A stretch of DNA of 64,000 nucleotides from JAUWCL01 sp964599375 (lineage in GTDB: Bacteria; Krumholzibacteriota; Krumholzibacteriia; Krumholzibacteriales; Krumholzibacteriaceae): the NCBI GenBank assembly GCA_964599375.1, contig CAZREW010000001.1, forward strand, positions 267,923 to 331,922. The letters are read 5' to 3'. Shown one piece after another: positions 50,899-58,588 of this stretch (position 1 is the first letter of the stretch; each line of letters starts with the position of its first letter). Position numbers and translations under genes: made by a program. Under the pieces are notes generated by a model. The model made no database searches and was not told the origin of the DNA. It saw only the letters and a program-made list of their open reading frames with translations.

Positions 50899-50990
50899 TG
50901 TTACGGTGTTACGGGTTGTTTTGGTGCGGCGGGTCTCAAAGGCTCGAAGATTGCGACGACGGCGACACATTATAGAAAGGGAATTCTGAC

Positions 50991-52118
50991 ATGAATAAGA
51001 TTATCACAACGATTTATACGACATTACTCGCAAGTCTGTTAGTCGTAACGGCGGCATTTGGAGGTGAGCGCGCGGAGTCCCTGGTGATAGACCATAACTG
51101 CACCGATCTAACGAGGATCCCTCCCGAGTGGATTGAATCCGCGAGGTCTCAGATGCTGATGTATTACGGACACGCCTCCCACGGAGAGCAGATAACAGGC
51201 GGGCTGAACCTGATAGATGAAGGGGATCCCTTGTTTGCCTTCGAAATGGCCTACAGGGTGCTACCGGACTATAATGAGACCTTCTGCGTGAACGACGACC
51301 TCGGAGTGACTCCCGACTACTACTGGGCGACACAAACGGGGATCGACCGGACGAGGGCGGTCCTCGAGGCTTACCCGGAGATAAACATCTCGATGTTCAT
51401 GTGGTGTATTGAGCTGAACACCTGGACGGCGCAGCAGGTAGAGGCTTATTTCGCGGCGATCGAATTGCTCGAGGCGGAGTTCCCCGGCGTGACATTCATC
51501 TACACCACGGGAAACGCTCAGTTCATGTACGGGGAAGGATACAACCGGTGGCAGCGTAACGAACAGATAAGAGCCTGGTGCATCGCAAACAAAAAGGTCC
51601 TTTTCGATTTCGCCGACATGGATGCATGGTGGTACAACCCGGTTACTCCGGGATGGGAACAGAACACCTACCAGTACAACGGGGAAACCGTCCCTGTGCA
51701 GCATAGCCATTATTACGGGGACGATTGGGGGCACACGACCTTCGAGAGCTGCGAGCAGAAGGGGAACGCCATGTGGTGGCTTACGGCGGTGCTGATCGGC
51801 TGGACGACATCAGGCCCGACTGGAACAGAGGACACTCCCATTGCCAGCATCCTCGGGCAGAACTTCCCCAATCCGTTCAATCCGAACACGAGAATAGCCT
51901 TCAGCATTGAGAAAGCCGGGCACGTCAGGCTCGATATATTCGACCCGGCCGGAAGGTTTGTAAAGACTCTCGTCGATGAGGACCTGCCGGCATCCAGGCA
52001 CGAAGTGAACTGGAACGGAAAGGATGGAGCCGGCCGTGTGGCCGCCAGCGGAGTCTACTTCTACACGATCGTGACGGATGGAAACAGGTATACGAAGAAG
52101 ATGATCCTTCTGAGGTAG
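50991..52118 (+). CDS. secreted protein of unknown function, family P member 2, with FlgD/T9SS-like sorting tail
   Basis: A 375-residue secreted protein with signal peptide (TLLASLLVVTAAFGGE). Residues about 25-270 are the P domain (DHNCTDLTRIPPEWI, YYGHASHGEQ, FMWC, NRWQRNEQIRAWC, FDFADMDAWW, DDWGHTTFESC). Residues about 290-375 are a FlgD-Ig-like tail: GQNFPNPFNPNTRIAF, GHVRLDIFDPAGR, ASGVYFYTI and KKMILLR. Such tails serve export and surface attachment in FCB bacteria. Codon use (AGG, ATA) is that of the core genome. AAAGGGA precedes the start. Confidence 0.82.
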   Translation: MNKIITTIYTTLLASLLVVTAAFGGERAESLVIDHNCTDLTRIPPEWIESARSQMLMYYGHASHGEQITGGLNLIDEGDPLFAFEMAYRVLPDYNETFCVNDDLGVTPDYYWATQTGIDRTRAVLEAYPEINISMFMWCIELNTWTAQQVEAYFAAIELLEAEFPGVTFIYTTGNAQFMYGEGYNRWQRNEQIRAWCIANKKVLFDFADMDAWWYNPVTPGWEQNTYQYNGETVPVQHSHYYGDDWGHTTFESCEQKGNAMWWLTAVLIGWTTSGPTGTEDTPIASILGQNFPNPFNPNTRIAFSIEKAGHVRLDIFDPAGRFVKTLVDEDLPASRHEVNWNGKDGAGRVAASGVYFYTIVTDGNRYTKKMILLR

Positions 52119-52120
52119 TT

Positions 52121-52352
52121 TTATTTATACTTGCCTTCGATGAGGGACATGATTTCTTCGACCGAAAGGACGGTCGGGCCTAGCCTGATCGCCTTTTCGT
52201 AATTGGAGCCGGGATTGTCGGCGGCCATGACGCAGTCGATCTTCGCGTTCATGGTCGAGCTGACCCTGCCTCCGAGCGCAGCAGTTCCTCGACCGTATTG
52301 CGGTTGCGGCTGATCGCGAAGAAGCCGGTGCAGTAGTGATTCGCTCCCTCGG
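52121..52352 (-). pseudogene. ligA remnant with internal deletions
   Basis: Read on the minus strand it gives GANHYCTG (zinc-finger part), then FFAISRNRNTVEELL (HhH region), then ALGGRVSSTMNAKIDCVMA and IRLGPTVLSVEEIMSLIEG (BRCT domain), each matching the intact LigA encoded at 54049-56055 (ANHYCTGG, FFANSRNRGTVEELL, ALGGRVSSSVSAKTDYVVA, VRLGLTVLSIDDFLALVEG). Two internal deletions of about 80 and 410 bases and frame shifts separate them. The position downstream of P2 mirrors intact ligA downstream of P3. Confidence 0.88.
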
Positions 52353-52390
52353 GGGGCCGAAAAGCCTTTCCGCTGACACAGACACGGCGC

Positions 52391-52419
52391 TTTAAATTGC
52401 CTGCATTTCATGCAAGAAT
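52391..52419 (+). promoter_or_regulatory. promoter of desulforedoxin-like gene 2, with conserved spacer motif
   Basis: TTTAAA (52391-52396), 17 bases and AAGAAT (52414-52419). The CATTTCATGC at the end of the spacer matches CATTTCGTGC before gene 1 and lies at the same place relative to the start codon. Confidence 0.6.
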
Positions 52420-52450
52420 CTCAATTCCATTTATTATCTGGAGGCATGCG

Positions 52451-52621
52451 ATGGCGCACTGCCAGGATATGAAAGAGGGAGAGATATACTACTGCAGTGA
52501 ATGCGGACTGGAACTCGCCGTCGTTAAGGAGAACAGAAACTGTTACAATGGCCGCAAGGGGAAGTGCGTGGAGCCCTGCGAGCTGAAGTGCTGCGACACA
52601 CCGCTGAAACTGAAGAAATAA
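52451..52621 (+). CDS. desulforedoxin-like small Cys-rich protein 2
   Basis: A 56-residue protein starting MAHCQDMKEGEIYYCSECG, with GGAGG 6 bases upstream. An 18-codon upstream in-frame extension has no ribosome-binding site. The ligand pattern is CSECGLELAVV, then NCYNGRKGKCVEPCE and KCCDTPLKLKK. It is clearly paralogous to gene 1 (same MAHC start, CxxCG, CC near the end). A single Fe or Zn site and a redox or oxygen-sensing role are plausible but unproven. Confidence 0.75.
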   Translation: MAHCQDMKEGEIYYCSECGLELAVVKENRNCYNGRKGKCVEPCELKCCDTPLKLKK

Positions 52622-52853
52622 GGCCTCGACCCGGAAATAAAATTCGCTTATAGGGGCTCAAGCTGGCCCTGGGCGCCTTTTGTCGCTTCTGGCGGCTCTC
52701 CCGCTAAATGAGTAGTTACCCCGATATTGTCCCCAGTCGATAATCATTATATTTCAACGACATTTCAAAAGGTCCGGTATCCAACCAGCCCCACTGGCCG
52801 AGAGACCGTAACGAACCCGATATAGACAGAATACTTTGGACGGAAAGAGAGTC

Positions 52854-54035
52854 ATGAGCATAGTAAAGTACGCCCGAAGAAACAGTATGTCGAGAAAATC
52901 AGCCGGAGCCTTGCGGCTGATCATTGCCGCCGCGTCCGTCGCCCTAGTCTCCCTCACGGCGGGAGTCGCCATGGCCTGGTACGGCCCCGGCGCCCTGGTG
53001 ATAGACCACAACTGCACCGATCTCCAGAGGATCCCCATCGAATGGATAAATGCCGCGAAGGCGAATACACGGATGTACTACGGGCACCTCTCGCACGGAG
53101 AGCAGATCACGGGCGGCCTGGAACGGATCGAGACATCGGATCCCTTCTTCGCCTTCGAGTTCGATTACAGGACACTGCCTTCAGCGCCGAATATCTTCTC
53201 CATCAATGACGATCTCGGTGTCACTCCGGAGCTTTACTGGAGGGGGGAGTACGGAATCGCCCGGACGAGGGACGCCATCAACGCCTACCCCGGAACTAAT
53301 GTCTCGATGTTCATGTGGTGCGATCATCTCACCTACTACACGGCGGAGGAAGTCGACGAATACCTCGCCTCGATGGAGGCGCTGGAGGCGGAATTCCCCG
53401 ATGTCACATTCATCTACGCTACGGCTCACGCACAGAACGCCGGGGTTCTGGGCTACAACAGGTGGCTCCGCAACGAGCAGATCAGGGCGTACTGCATTGC
53501 GAACGAAAAGGTCCTCTTCGACTTTGCCGATATGGATATCTGGTGGTTCAACCCAGCCACCTCGGAGTGGGAACAGAACAGCTATCAGTACGAGGGATAC
53601 ACTGTCCCGATCGAGCACCCGCAGTATTACCCGGATGAGTGGGGGCACACGACGTTTGAGCAGTGCGAGCTGAAAGGCTCGATGATGTGGTGGCTCGTAT
53701 CGGTGCTCGCGGGGTGGCCGGCGTCAGGGGCCGTCACCGGCGTCGACGAGCTTCCCGCCGTAGGTGCGCTGGAGCAGAATTTCCCCAACCCGTTCAATCC
53801 GAACACCCGCTTAGCATTCAATATCGCACACGCCGGGCACGTGAGGCTCGATATATTCGATGCGGCCGGCAGGTACATCAGGACGCTTGTCGACGAGGCA
53901 CTCCCCGCCGGCAGGCATGAGGCGGCCTGGAACGGCAGAGACTCCTCCGGGCGGTCTGCGGCCAGCGGCGTCTATTTCTACTCGATAACTGCGGATGGGC
54001 TGAGGGATACGAAAAAGATGATACTCCTGAGGTAG
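52854..54035 (+). CDS. secreted protein of unknown function, family P member 3, with FlgD/T9SS-like sorting tail
   Basis: A 393-residue secreted protein from this ATG (GAAAGAG upstream); an ATG 11 codons later is also possible. Signal peptide IIAAASVALVSLTAGVAMA. The P domain carries DHNCTDLQRIPIEWI, YYGHLSHGEQ, FMWC, NRWLRNEQIRAYC, FDFADMDIWW and DEWGHTTFEQC. The C-terminal tail FPNPFNPNTRLAF ... ASGVYFYSI ... KKMILLR closely resembles that of P2. It is convergent with ligA, with only 13 bases between the stops. Confidence 0.82.
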   Translation: MSIVKYARRNSMSRKSAGALRLIIAAASVALVSLTAGVAMAWYGPGALVIDHNCTDLQRIPIEWINAAKANTRMYYGHLSHGEQITGGLERIETSDPFFAFEFDYRTLPSAPNIFSINDDLGVTPELYWRGEYGIARTRDAINAYPGTNVSMFMWCDHLTYYTAEEVDEYLASMEALEAEFPDVTFIYATAHAQNAGVLGYNRWLRNEQIRAYCIANEKVLFDFADMDIWWFNPATSEWEQNSYQYEGYTVPIEHPQYYPDEWGHTTFEQCELKGSMMWWLVSVLAGWPASGAVTGVDELPAVGALEQNFPNPFNPNTRLAFNIAHAGHVRLDIFDAAGRYIRTLVDEALPAGRHEAAWNGRDSSGRSAASGVYFYSITADGLRDTKKMILLR

Positions 54036-54048
54036 GGCACCCGGGACG

Positions 54049-56055
54049 TCAGCCGCCCTCTACGAGGGCCAGGAAGTCATCGATGGAAAGGACGGTCAGG
54101 CCCAGCCTGACCGCCTTTTCATATTTGGAGCCGGGGTCGGCGCCGGCCACGACATAGTCGGTCTTCGCGCTGACGCTCGAGCTGACCCTTCCGCCGAGTG
54201 CCTGTACGCGCCTTTTGGCCTCGGCCCTCGTTATTCCCTCAAGGGTGCCTGTAAAGACGAAGGTCTTTCCCGAAAGCGGGAGGGTGGACGCGGTGACTTC
54301 CGGCGGTATCGGGACGACTCCGAGCGCGAGCAGCTCTTCGACCGTGCCGCGGTTGCGGCTGTTGGCGAAGAAGCCGGTAACGCTGGTGGCTACCTCGGGA
54401 CCGATCTCGCGGATCCCGGTCAGCTCTTCCTCAGTGGCGGCGGCGACCGCCTCGAGAGAGCCGTAATTCAGGGCGAGAAGCCCCGCGACGTGCTCGCCGA
54501 CGTTCCTTATCCCCAGCGCGTATATGAAGCGGGCCAGTTCGATCTCCTTCGAACGCTCTATCGCCTCGAGCAGGTTGTCGGCCGACTTCTCGGCGAACCC
54601 CTCGAGCTCGAGAAGCCTATCGCGCTCGAGCCGGAAGAGGTCGGAGACGCTACCGAGCATCCCGAGGTCGACCATCGTCTCGATCGTCCTCTCGCCGAGC
54701 CCCTCGATATCGAACGCTCCCTTCGACGCGAAGTGCATGATCCCCCTCTTCAGCTGCGAGGGGCAGGAAAGCCCGCCGGTGCAGTAGTGGTTCGCGCCCT
54801 CTTCCTTTACGGGGGACCCGCATACTGGACACGTCTCGGGCATCGAGAAAGGGGCCTTCCTCCTGCGGCCAGCCACCACGATCCTCTCCACGACGGCGGG
54901 GATGACGTCGCCCGCCCTCTCTATCCTCACCCTGTCGCCGGCGCGCACGTCCTTGCGCGCGACTTCGCGGGCGTTGTGCAGCGTGGCGCGGCTCACCGTG
55001 ACGCCTCCGACGTCGACCGGCTTCAGCAGTGCCACCGGCGTCAGCTTCCCGGTGCGCCCTACGCCGACGACGATATCCTCTATATCGGTGATCTCCCTTC
55101 GCGGCTCGAATTTCAAGGCGAGTGCCCAGCGCGGCGAGCGGGAGCGGAAGCCGACCGCCTCGCGGTCGCGCTTCGAGTCGACCTCGATGACGACGCCGTC
55201 TATCTCGAACGGCAGCCCCTCTCTCGCGTCAGCGAGAGAGGCGTGAAAATCAATGGCGTCCTCTATACCTCTGCAAAGCTTGAAATGAGGATCTACCAGA
55301 AATCCATAAGCGGCAAGGGCGGCGAGTTCCTCCGTGTGAGCCGATGGTCCGGGGATTCCCTCTATCGTCATGATCTCGTACGCATAGAACGTGAGCGGCC
55401 TCGACGCGGTTATCCTCGAGTCGAGCTGCCTGATGGCGCCCGCGGCGGCGTTTCTCGGGTTGGCGAACCCGGGCTCGCCACGCTCGGTCATCCGCCTGTT
55501 GAGCTCGCGGAACCCGTCGAGCGGCAGAAGCGCCTCGCCGCGCACAGACATCGCCGGGGGGGTATCCTTTCCCGCCAGACGAAGAGGGACGGAGCGTATC
55601 GTGCGGACGTTAGGTGTGACCTCTTCGCCCGTAGTCCCATCGCCTCGCGTGGCGGCCCGCGCCAGCACACCTCCCTCGTATATGAGCTCGAGGGAGAGGC
55701 CGTCGAACTTCGGCTCGGCGGTATACTCGATCACTTCCTTCTCCAGAGCCTTGCGCAGCCTCTCGTCAAAAGCCCTCGCCTCGTCCAGGCTCGTCGTCGA
55801 ATCGAGGCTGAGCATCGGCATCAGGTGCGGGGCGGAAGGTAGAGACGGGCGGGGCGGCGCGCCTACTCTTCTTGTGGGCGAGTCGTCGGTCGCAAGGTCA
55901 GGGAATGTCTCCTCTAGCTCCTCGAGCTCCCTGCGGAGGCTGTCGTAGGCGGCGTCCGAGATCTGCGGGTCGTTTTCTATATAGTAGAGGCGGTCGTGCC
56001 TGTCGATCTGTTCCTTGAGTGAATCGATCCTCTTTTTCGCCGCGGCCCTGTCCAT
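54049..56055 (-). CDS. ligA: NAD-dependent DNA ligase LigA
   Basis: A 668-residue ligase with all standard parts: the Ia domain (HDRLYYIENDPQISDAAYD), nucleophile Lys116 in EPKFDGLSLEL, the OB-fold, the four-cysteine zinc finger (CPVCGSP ... HYC ... CPSQ), the helix-hairpin-helix repeats (LEGFAEKSADNLLEAIE, IRNVGEHVAGLLA) and a BRCT domain ending LVEGG. It seals Okazaki fragments using NAD. It starts one base after the upstream GH57 gene ends, so it is the last gene of a leftward operon. Confidence 0.97.
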   Translation of the reverse strand: MDRAAAKKRIDSLKEQIDRHDRLYYIENDPQISDAAYDSLRRELEELEETFPDLATDDSPTRRVGAPPRPSLPSAPHLMPMLSLDSTTSLDEARAFDERLRKALEKEVIEYTAEPKFDGLSLELIYEGGVLARAATRGDGTTGEEVTPNVRTIRSVPLRLAGKDTPPAMSVRGEALLPLDGFRELNRRMTERGEPGFANPRNAAAGAIRQLDSRITASRPLTFYAYEIMTIEGIPGPSAHTEELAALAAYGFLVDPHFKLCRGIEDAIDFHASLADAREGLPFEIDGVVIEVDSKRDREAVGFRSRSPRWALALKFEPRREITDIEDIVVGVGRTGKLTPVALLKPVDVGGVTVSRATLHNAREVARKDVRAGDRVRIERAGDVIPAVVERIVVAGRRRKAPFSMPETCPVCGSPVKEEGANHYCTGGLSCPSQLKRGIMHFASKGAFDIEGLGERTIETMVDLGMLGSVSDLFRLERDRLLELEGFAEKSADNLLEAIERSKEIELARFIYALGIRNVGEHVAGLLALNYGSLEAVAAATEEELTGIREIGPEVATSVTGFFANSRNRGTVEELLALGVVPIPPEVTASTLPLSGKTFVFTGTLEGITRAEAKRRVQALGGRVSSSVSAKTDYVVAGADPGSKYEKAVRLGLTVLSIDDFLALVEGG

Positions 56056-56056
56056 G

Positions 56057-58588
56057 CTATACCGGTATCCGTTTCTCGTACGACTCGACGTTGAAGTTGA
56101 ACCTCTTCGCCAGAGTCAGCATCTTCTTTATCCTGCCCAGCTCGTCTCCGCTGCCCGGCTTGGACGTTTCGAGTCTGGCGACCGCATCCTCGAGAGGCCC
56201 GGTAAGGATATCGAATATCACGTTCTGCACGCCGTGGTCGTCAAACGCGACACCCGCGTCGTCGCCGAAGTTCACGAACTCGATCAGAATCTCCGCGTCG
56301 CCTTCGTCGATCCCGCTCATATGGCTGCCCAGCGCCTCTATAAGGAGCTCGGAGAACATCCGGGAGACTTCCGACCTGTCGAGGGATACGCCGTAGTGAT
56401 CGGCCTCGCCGAGAACTGCCTTGACCCCTTCGAGCCCGGCGGGATCGAGGGTCCTCTCCCAGTGCTCGAGCTCGCTCGCGAGCCTGCGCGAAAGGACTGT
56501 CTCGGCAGGGACCCGGATCACTGCGGGGGCCGTGATGCGGGTCTCGCTGAAGAGCCTCAGCATGTCGCGGTCCTCGAGATAGAGCTGCTCGAGACGGGAC
56601 TCGAGGCCGTCGACCTGCCTCGACGCTAGGCTGCCGAGGATCCTCTCCCGGTCCTCCTGGAAGAGGTCGCGCATGGCGAAGACCTGCCCGGCGAAGAGGG
56701 AGGCGAGCCTGTCGATGATCGCGTCCCGGCCGGCATCCGCGGGGATCGAGGCGAGGCGCCCCCGGAGTTTGGCGTACTCTCCGGGCCCGTCAGCCCGCAG
56801 GACCATGCAGAGGGTCTTCGCCGGAGGGCCCATCACGAGCGCGTAGGTATAGAGCCAACGCTCCAGCGAGTAGGGAGAGACCATGCTGAACAGACCGGTG
56901 CGGACCAACTCGTCGCCGAACTCCGCCGAGTCCTCCTCTACTGCTTCGAACTCGTAGCCGAAGGATTCCGGCGAGGCTCCGGGGCACTTGAGGTGCCTGG
57001 TCAGCACGAACTGCCCGGCGAGAAAGTCGCCGCTCACCGAGGCCGATGTCCTCTCGCGCCTGTATATGTCGGCCCCCGTCCCGAGCGCCGGGACGTTACT
57101 GGCGGCTTTTTCGAGCTCGGAAAGCAGAGCCGACTCGAGCGCCTCCCTCTGGTCCCCGTCCGCGAGCTCGATCGCCCTGGCCGCGTATCCCATCAATTGG
57201 GTCGTCTCGATTCCCGAGATGTCGTTGAAGAACCATCCGCAGGATGTGAACATCAGCAGGGCGTTGCGCTGGGCCTCGAGCAGGGACACGCCCCGCGCTA
57301 TATCGGATTCGGAGGGATCTCCCGCCGCCCTGTCCCTGACGAAGGCGGCCGCCTCCGTCGACGAGCGCTCTTCGATCACCTCGATATACTCGTCACGTGC
57401 CTTCCACGGGTCGGCGAGGATCGCAGCCCCGTCCTTCTCGAACATCCCGTCGAGCCCGTCGCGCAGCCCGTCGAGCCCCTTTCGCAGGGGTGAACGCCAC
57501 TTCTGGTTCCATCCGGCCGGCGCTCCGGTGCTGCATCCGCAGTCCTCCATCCAGCGCCCGACACCGTGAGGGCACGACCAGGCGGTGCCTTCTCCCGCGC
57601 GGCCCTGCTTTATCTGCACCTCGAAGGCCGGCTCGGGATGGGTGTTGAGGTAGGCGGGGAAGTTGGTCATCTCGATCCCGCGCTTCTCCGCAGCCACGTC
57701 TATCAGGTAGGACAGCGCCATATCGGCGAACGGCTCGTGGTGGCCGTATATCTCGCCGTCGGTCGCGATCGTCACGAGGTCGCCTCCGGTGCGTTCGTAC
57801 GCGGCGAGTATCGCGTCGGCGAGCGAGTCGCCGTTGCGGCAGAGATGGTTGAAACTGACGTCGGTCGAGAGCTTCGCGTCGTAGAAGAATATGTCTATCG
57901 ACTTCTTCCTGCCCCTCCTCTTCCTCGACCCGAAGCAGCGGTAGGGCATCCCCGTCATGATGTTCCCGGCCGAGACGTCGAGCCACTCCCTGTCGCCGCC
58001 GATCTCCTTTACGCGGTCGGCCTGGAAGGGGGAGAGGATGATGAAACGGAAGCCGAAGTCGATGAGCAGGTCGAGGGTGACCTCGTTTATCGCCGTCTCG
58101 GCGAGCCATATGCCGGCGGGTTCGCGCTCGAACCTCCGCCGGAAATCGTGAACGCCCCAACGTATCTGCGTCTCCTGATCGCGCTGGCTCGCGAGCGGCA
58201 TTATGATGTGATTGTAGACCTGCGCGATCGCATTCCCGTGGCCGCTGCGCCGCGCGGCCGACTTTGCGTCGGCCTCGACGATCTGCCCGTGCAGCATTGG
58301 GTGGCGCTTCTCGATCCAGTCGAGAAGCGTCGGGCCGAAGTTGAAGCTGATGTGCTCGTAGTTGTTAACGAGCCTGAGGATGCGCCCGTAACCGTCGAGC
58401 CTGCGCGAGCGCGCGTTAGGGTGATAGCACTCGGTCGCTATCCGCTCGTTCCAGTCATGGTACGGCGCGGCGCCCTCCTGCCGGTCGACCCTTTCGGTCC
58501 AGGGGTTCTCCCGGGGAGGCTGGTAGAAATGTCCGTGTATGATCAGGTATCGCTTCTGATCTTCTTTACTCATCGGGCGACCCGTCAC
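56057..58588 (-). CDS. GH57-type glycoside hydrolase with DUF3536
   Basis: An 843-residue protein. The GTG start overlaps the stop of the upstream gene (GTGA); MSKEDQKRYL five codons in is an alternative. The N-terminal GH57 barrel has IIHGHFYQPPRENPW, NFGPTLLDWIE, and the presumed nucleophile Glu164 in WLAETAINE, with ATDGEIYGHHEPF further on. The remaining about 500 residues correspond to DUF3536. These proteins are thought to act on alpha-glucans, though no member's substrate can be deduced here. It works next to a branching enzyme. Confidence 0.88.
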   Translation of the reverse strand: MTGRPMSKEDQKRYLIIHGHFYQPPRENPWTERVDRQEGAAPYHDWNERIATECYHPNARSRRLDGYGRILRLVNNYEHISFNFGPTLLDWIEKRHPMLHGQIVEADAKSAARRSGHGNAIAQVYNHIIMPLASQRDQETQIRWGVHDFRRRFEREPAGIWLAETAINEVTLDLLIDFGFRFIILSPFQADRVKEIGGDREWLDVSAGNIMTGMPYRCFGSRKRRGRKKSIDIFFYDAKLSTDVSFNHLCRNGDSLADAILAAYERTGGDLVTIATDGEIYGHHEPFADMALSYLIDVAAEKRGIEMTNFPAYLNTHPEPAFEVQIKQGRAGEGTAWSCPHGVGRWMEDCGCSTGAPAGWNQKWRSPLRKGLDGLRDGLDGMFEKDGAAILADPWKARDEYIEVIEERSSTEAAAFVRDRAAGDPSESDIARGVSLLEAQRNALLMFTSCGWFFNDISGIETTQLMGYAARAIELADGDQREALESALLSELEKAASNVPALGTGADIYRRERTSASVSGDFLAGQFVLTRHLKCPGASPESFGYEFEAVEEDSAEFGDELVRTGLFSMVSPYSLERWLYTYALVMGPPAKTLCMVLRADGPGEYAKLRGRLASIPADAGRDAIIDRLASLFAGQVFAMRDLFQEDRERILGSLASRQVDGLESRLEQLYLEDRDMLRLFSETRITAPAVIRVPAETVLSRRLASELEHWERTLDPAGLEGVKAVLGEADHYGVSLDRSEVSRMFSELLIEALGSHMSGIDEGDAEILIEFVNFGDDAGVAFDDHGVQNVIFDILTGPLEDAVARLETSKPGSGDELGRIKKMLTLAKRFNFNVESYEKRIPV

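Noticed and set aside
41160..50990. Transposon or prophage origin of the island
   Set aside because: No transposase, integrase, terminal inverted repeats or phage structural gene could be read. Transfer is suggested only by composition.
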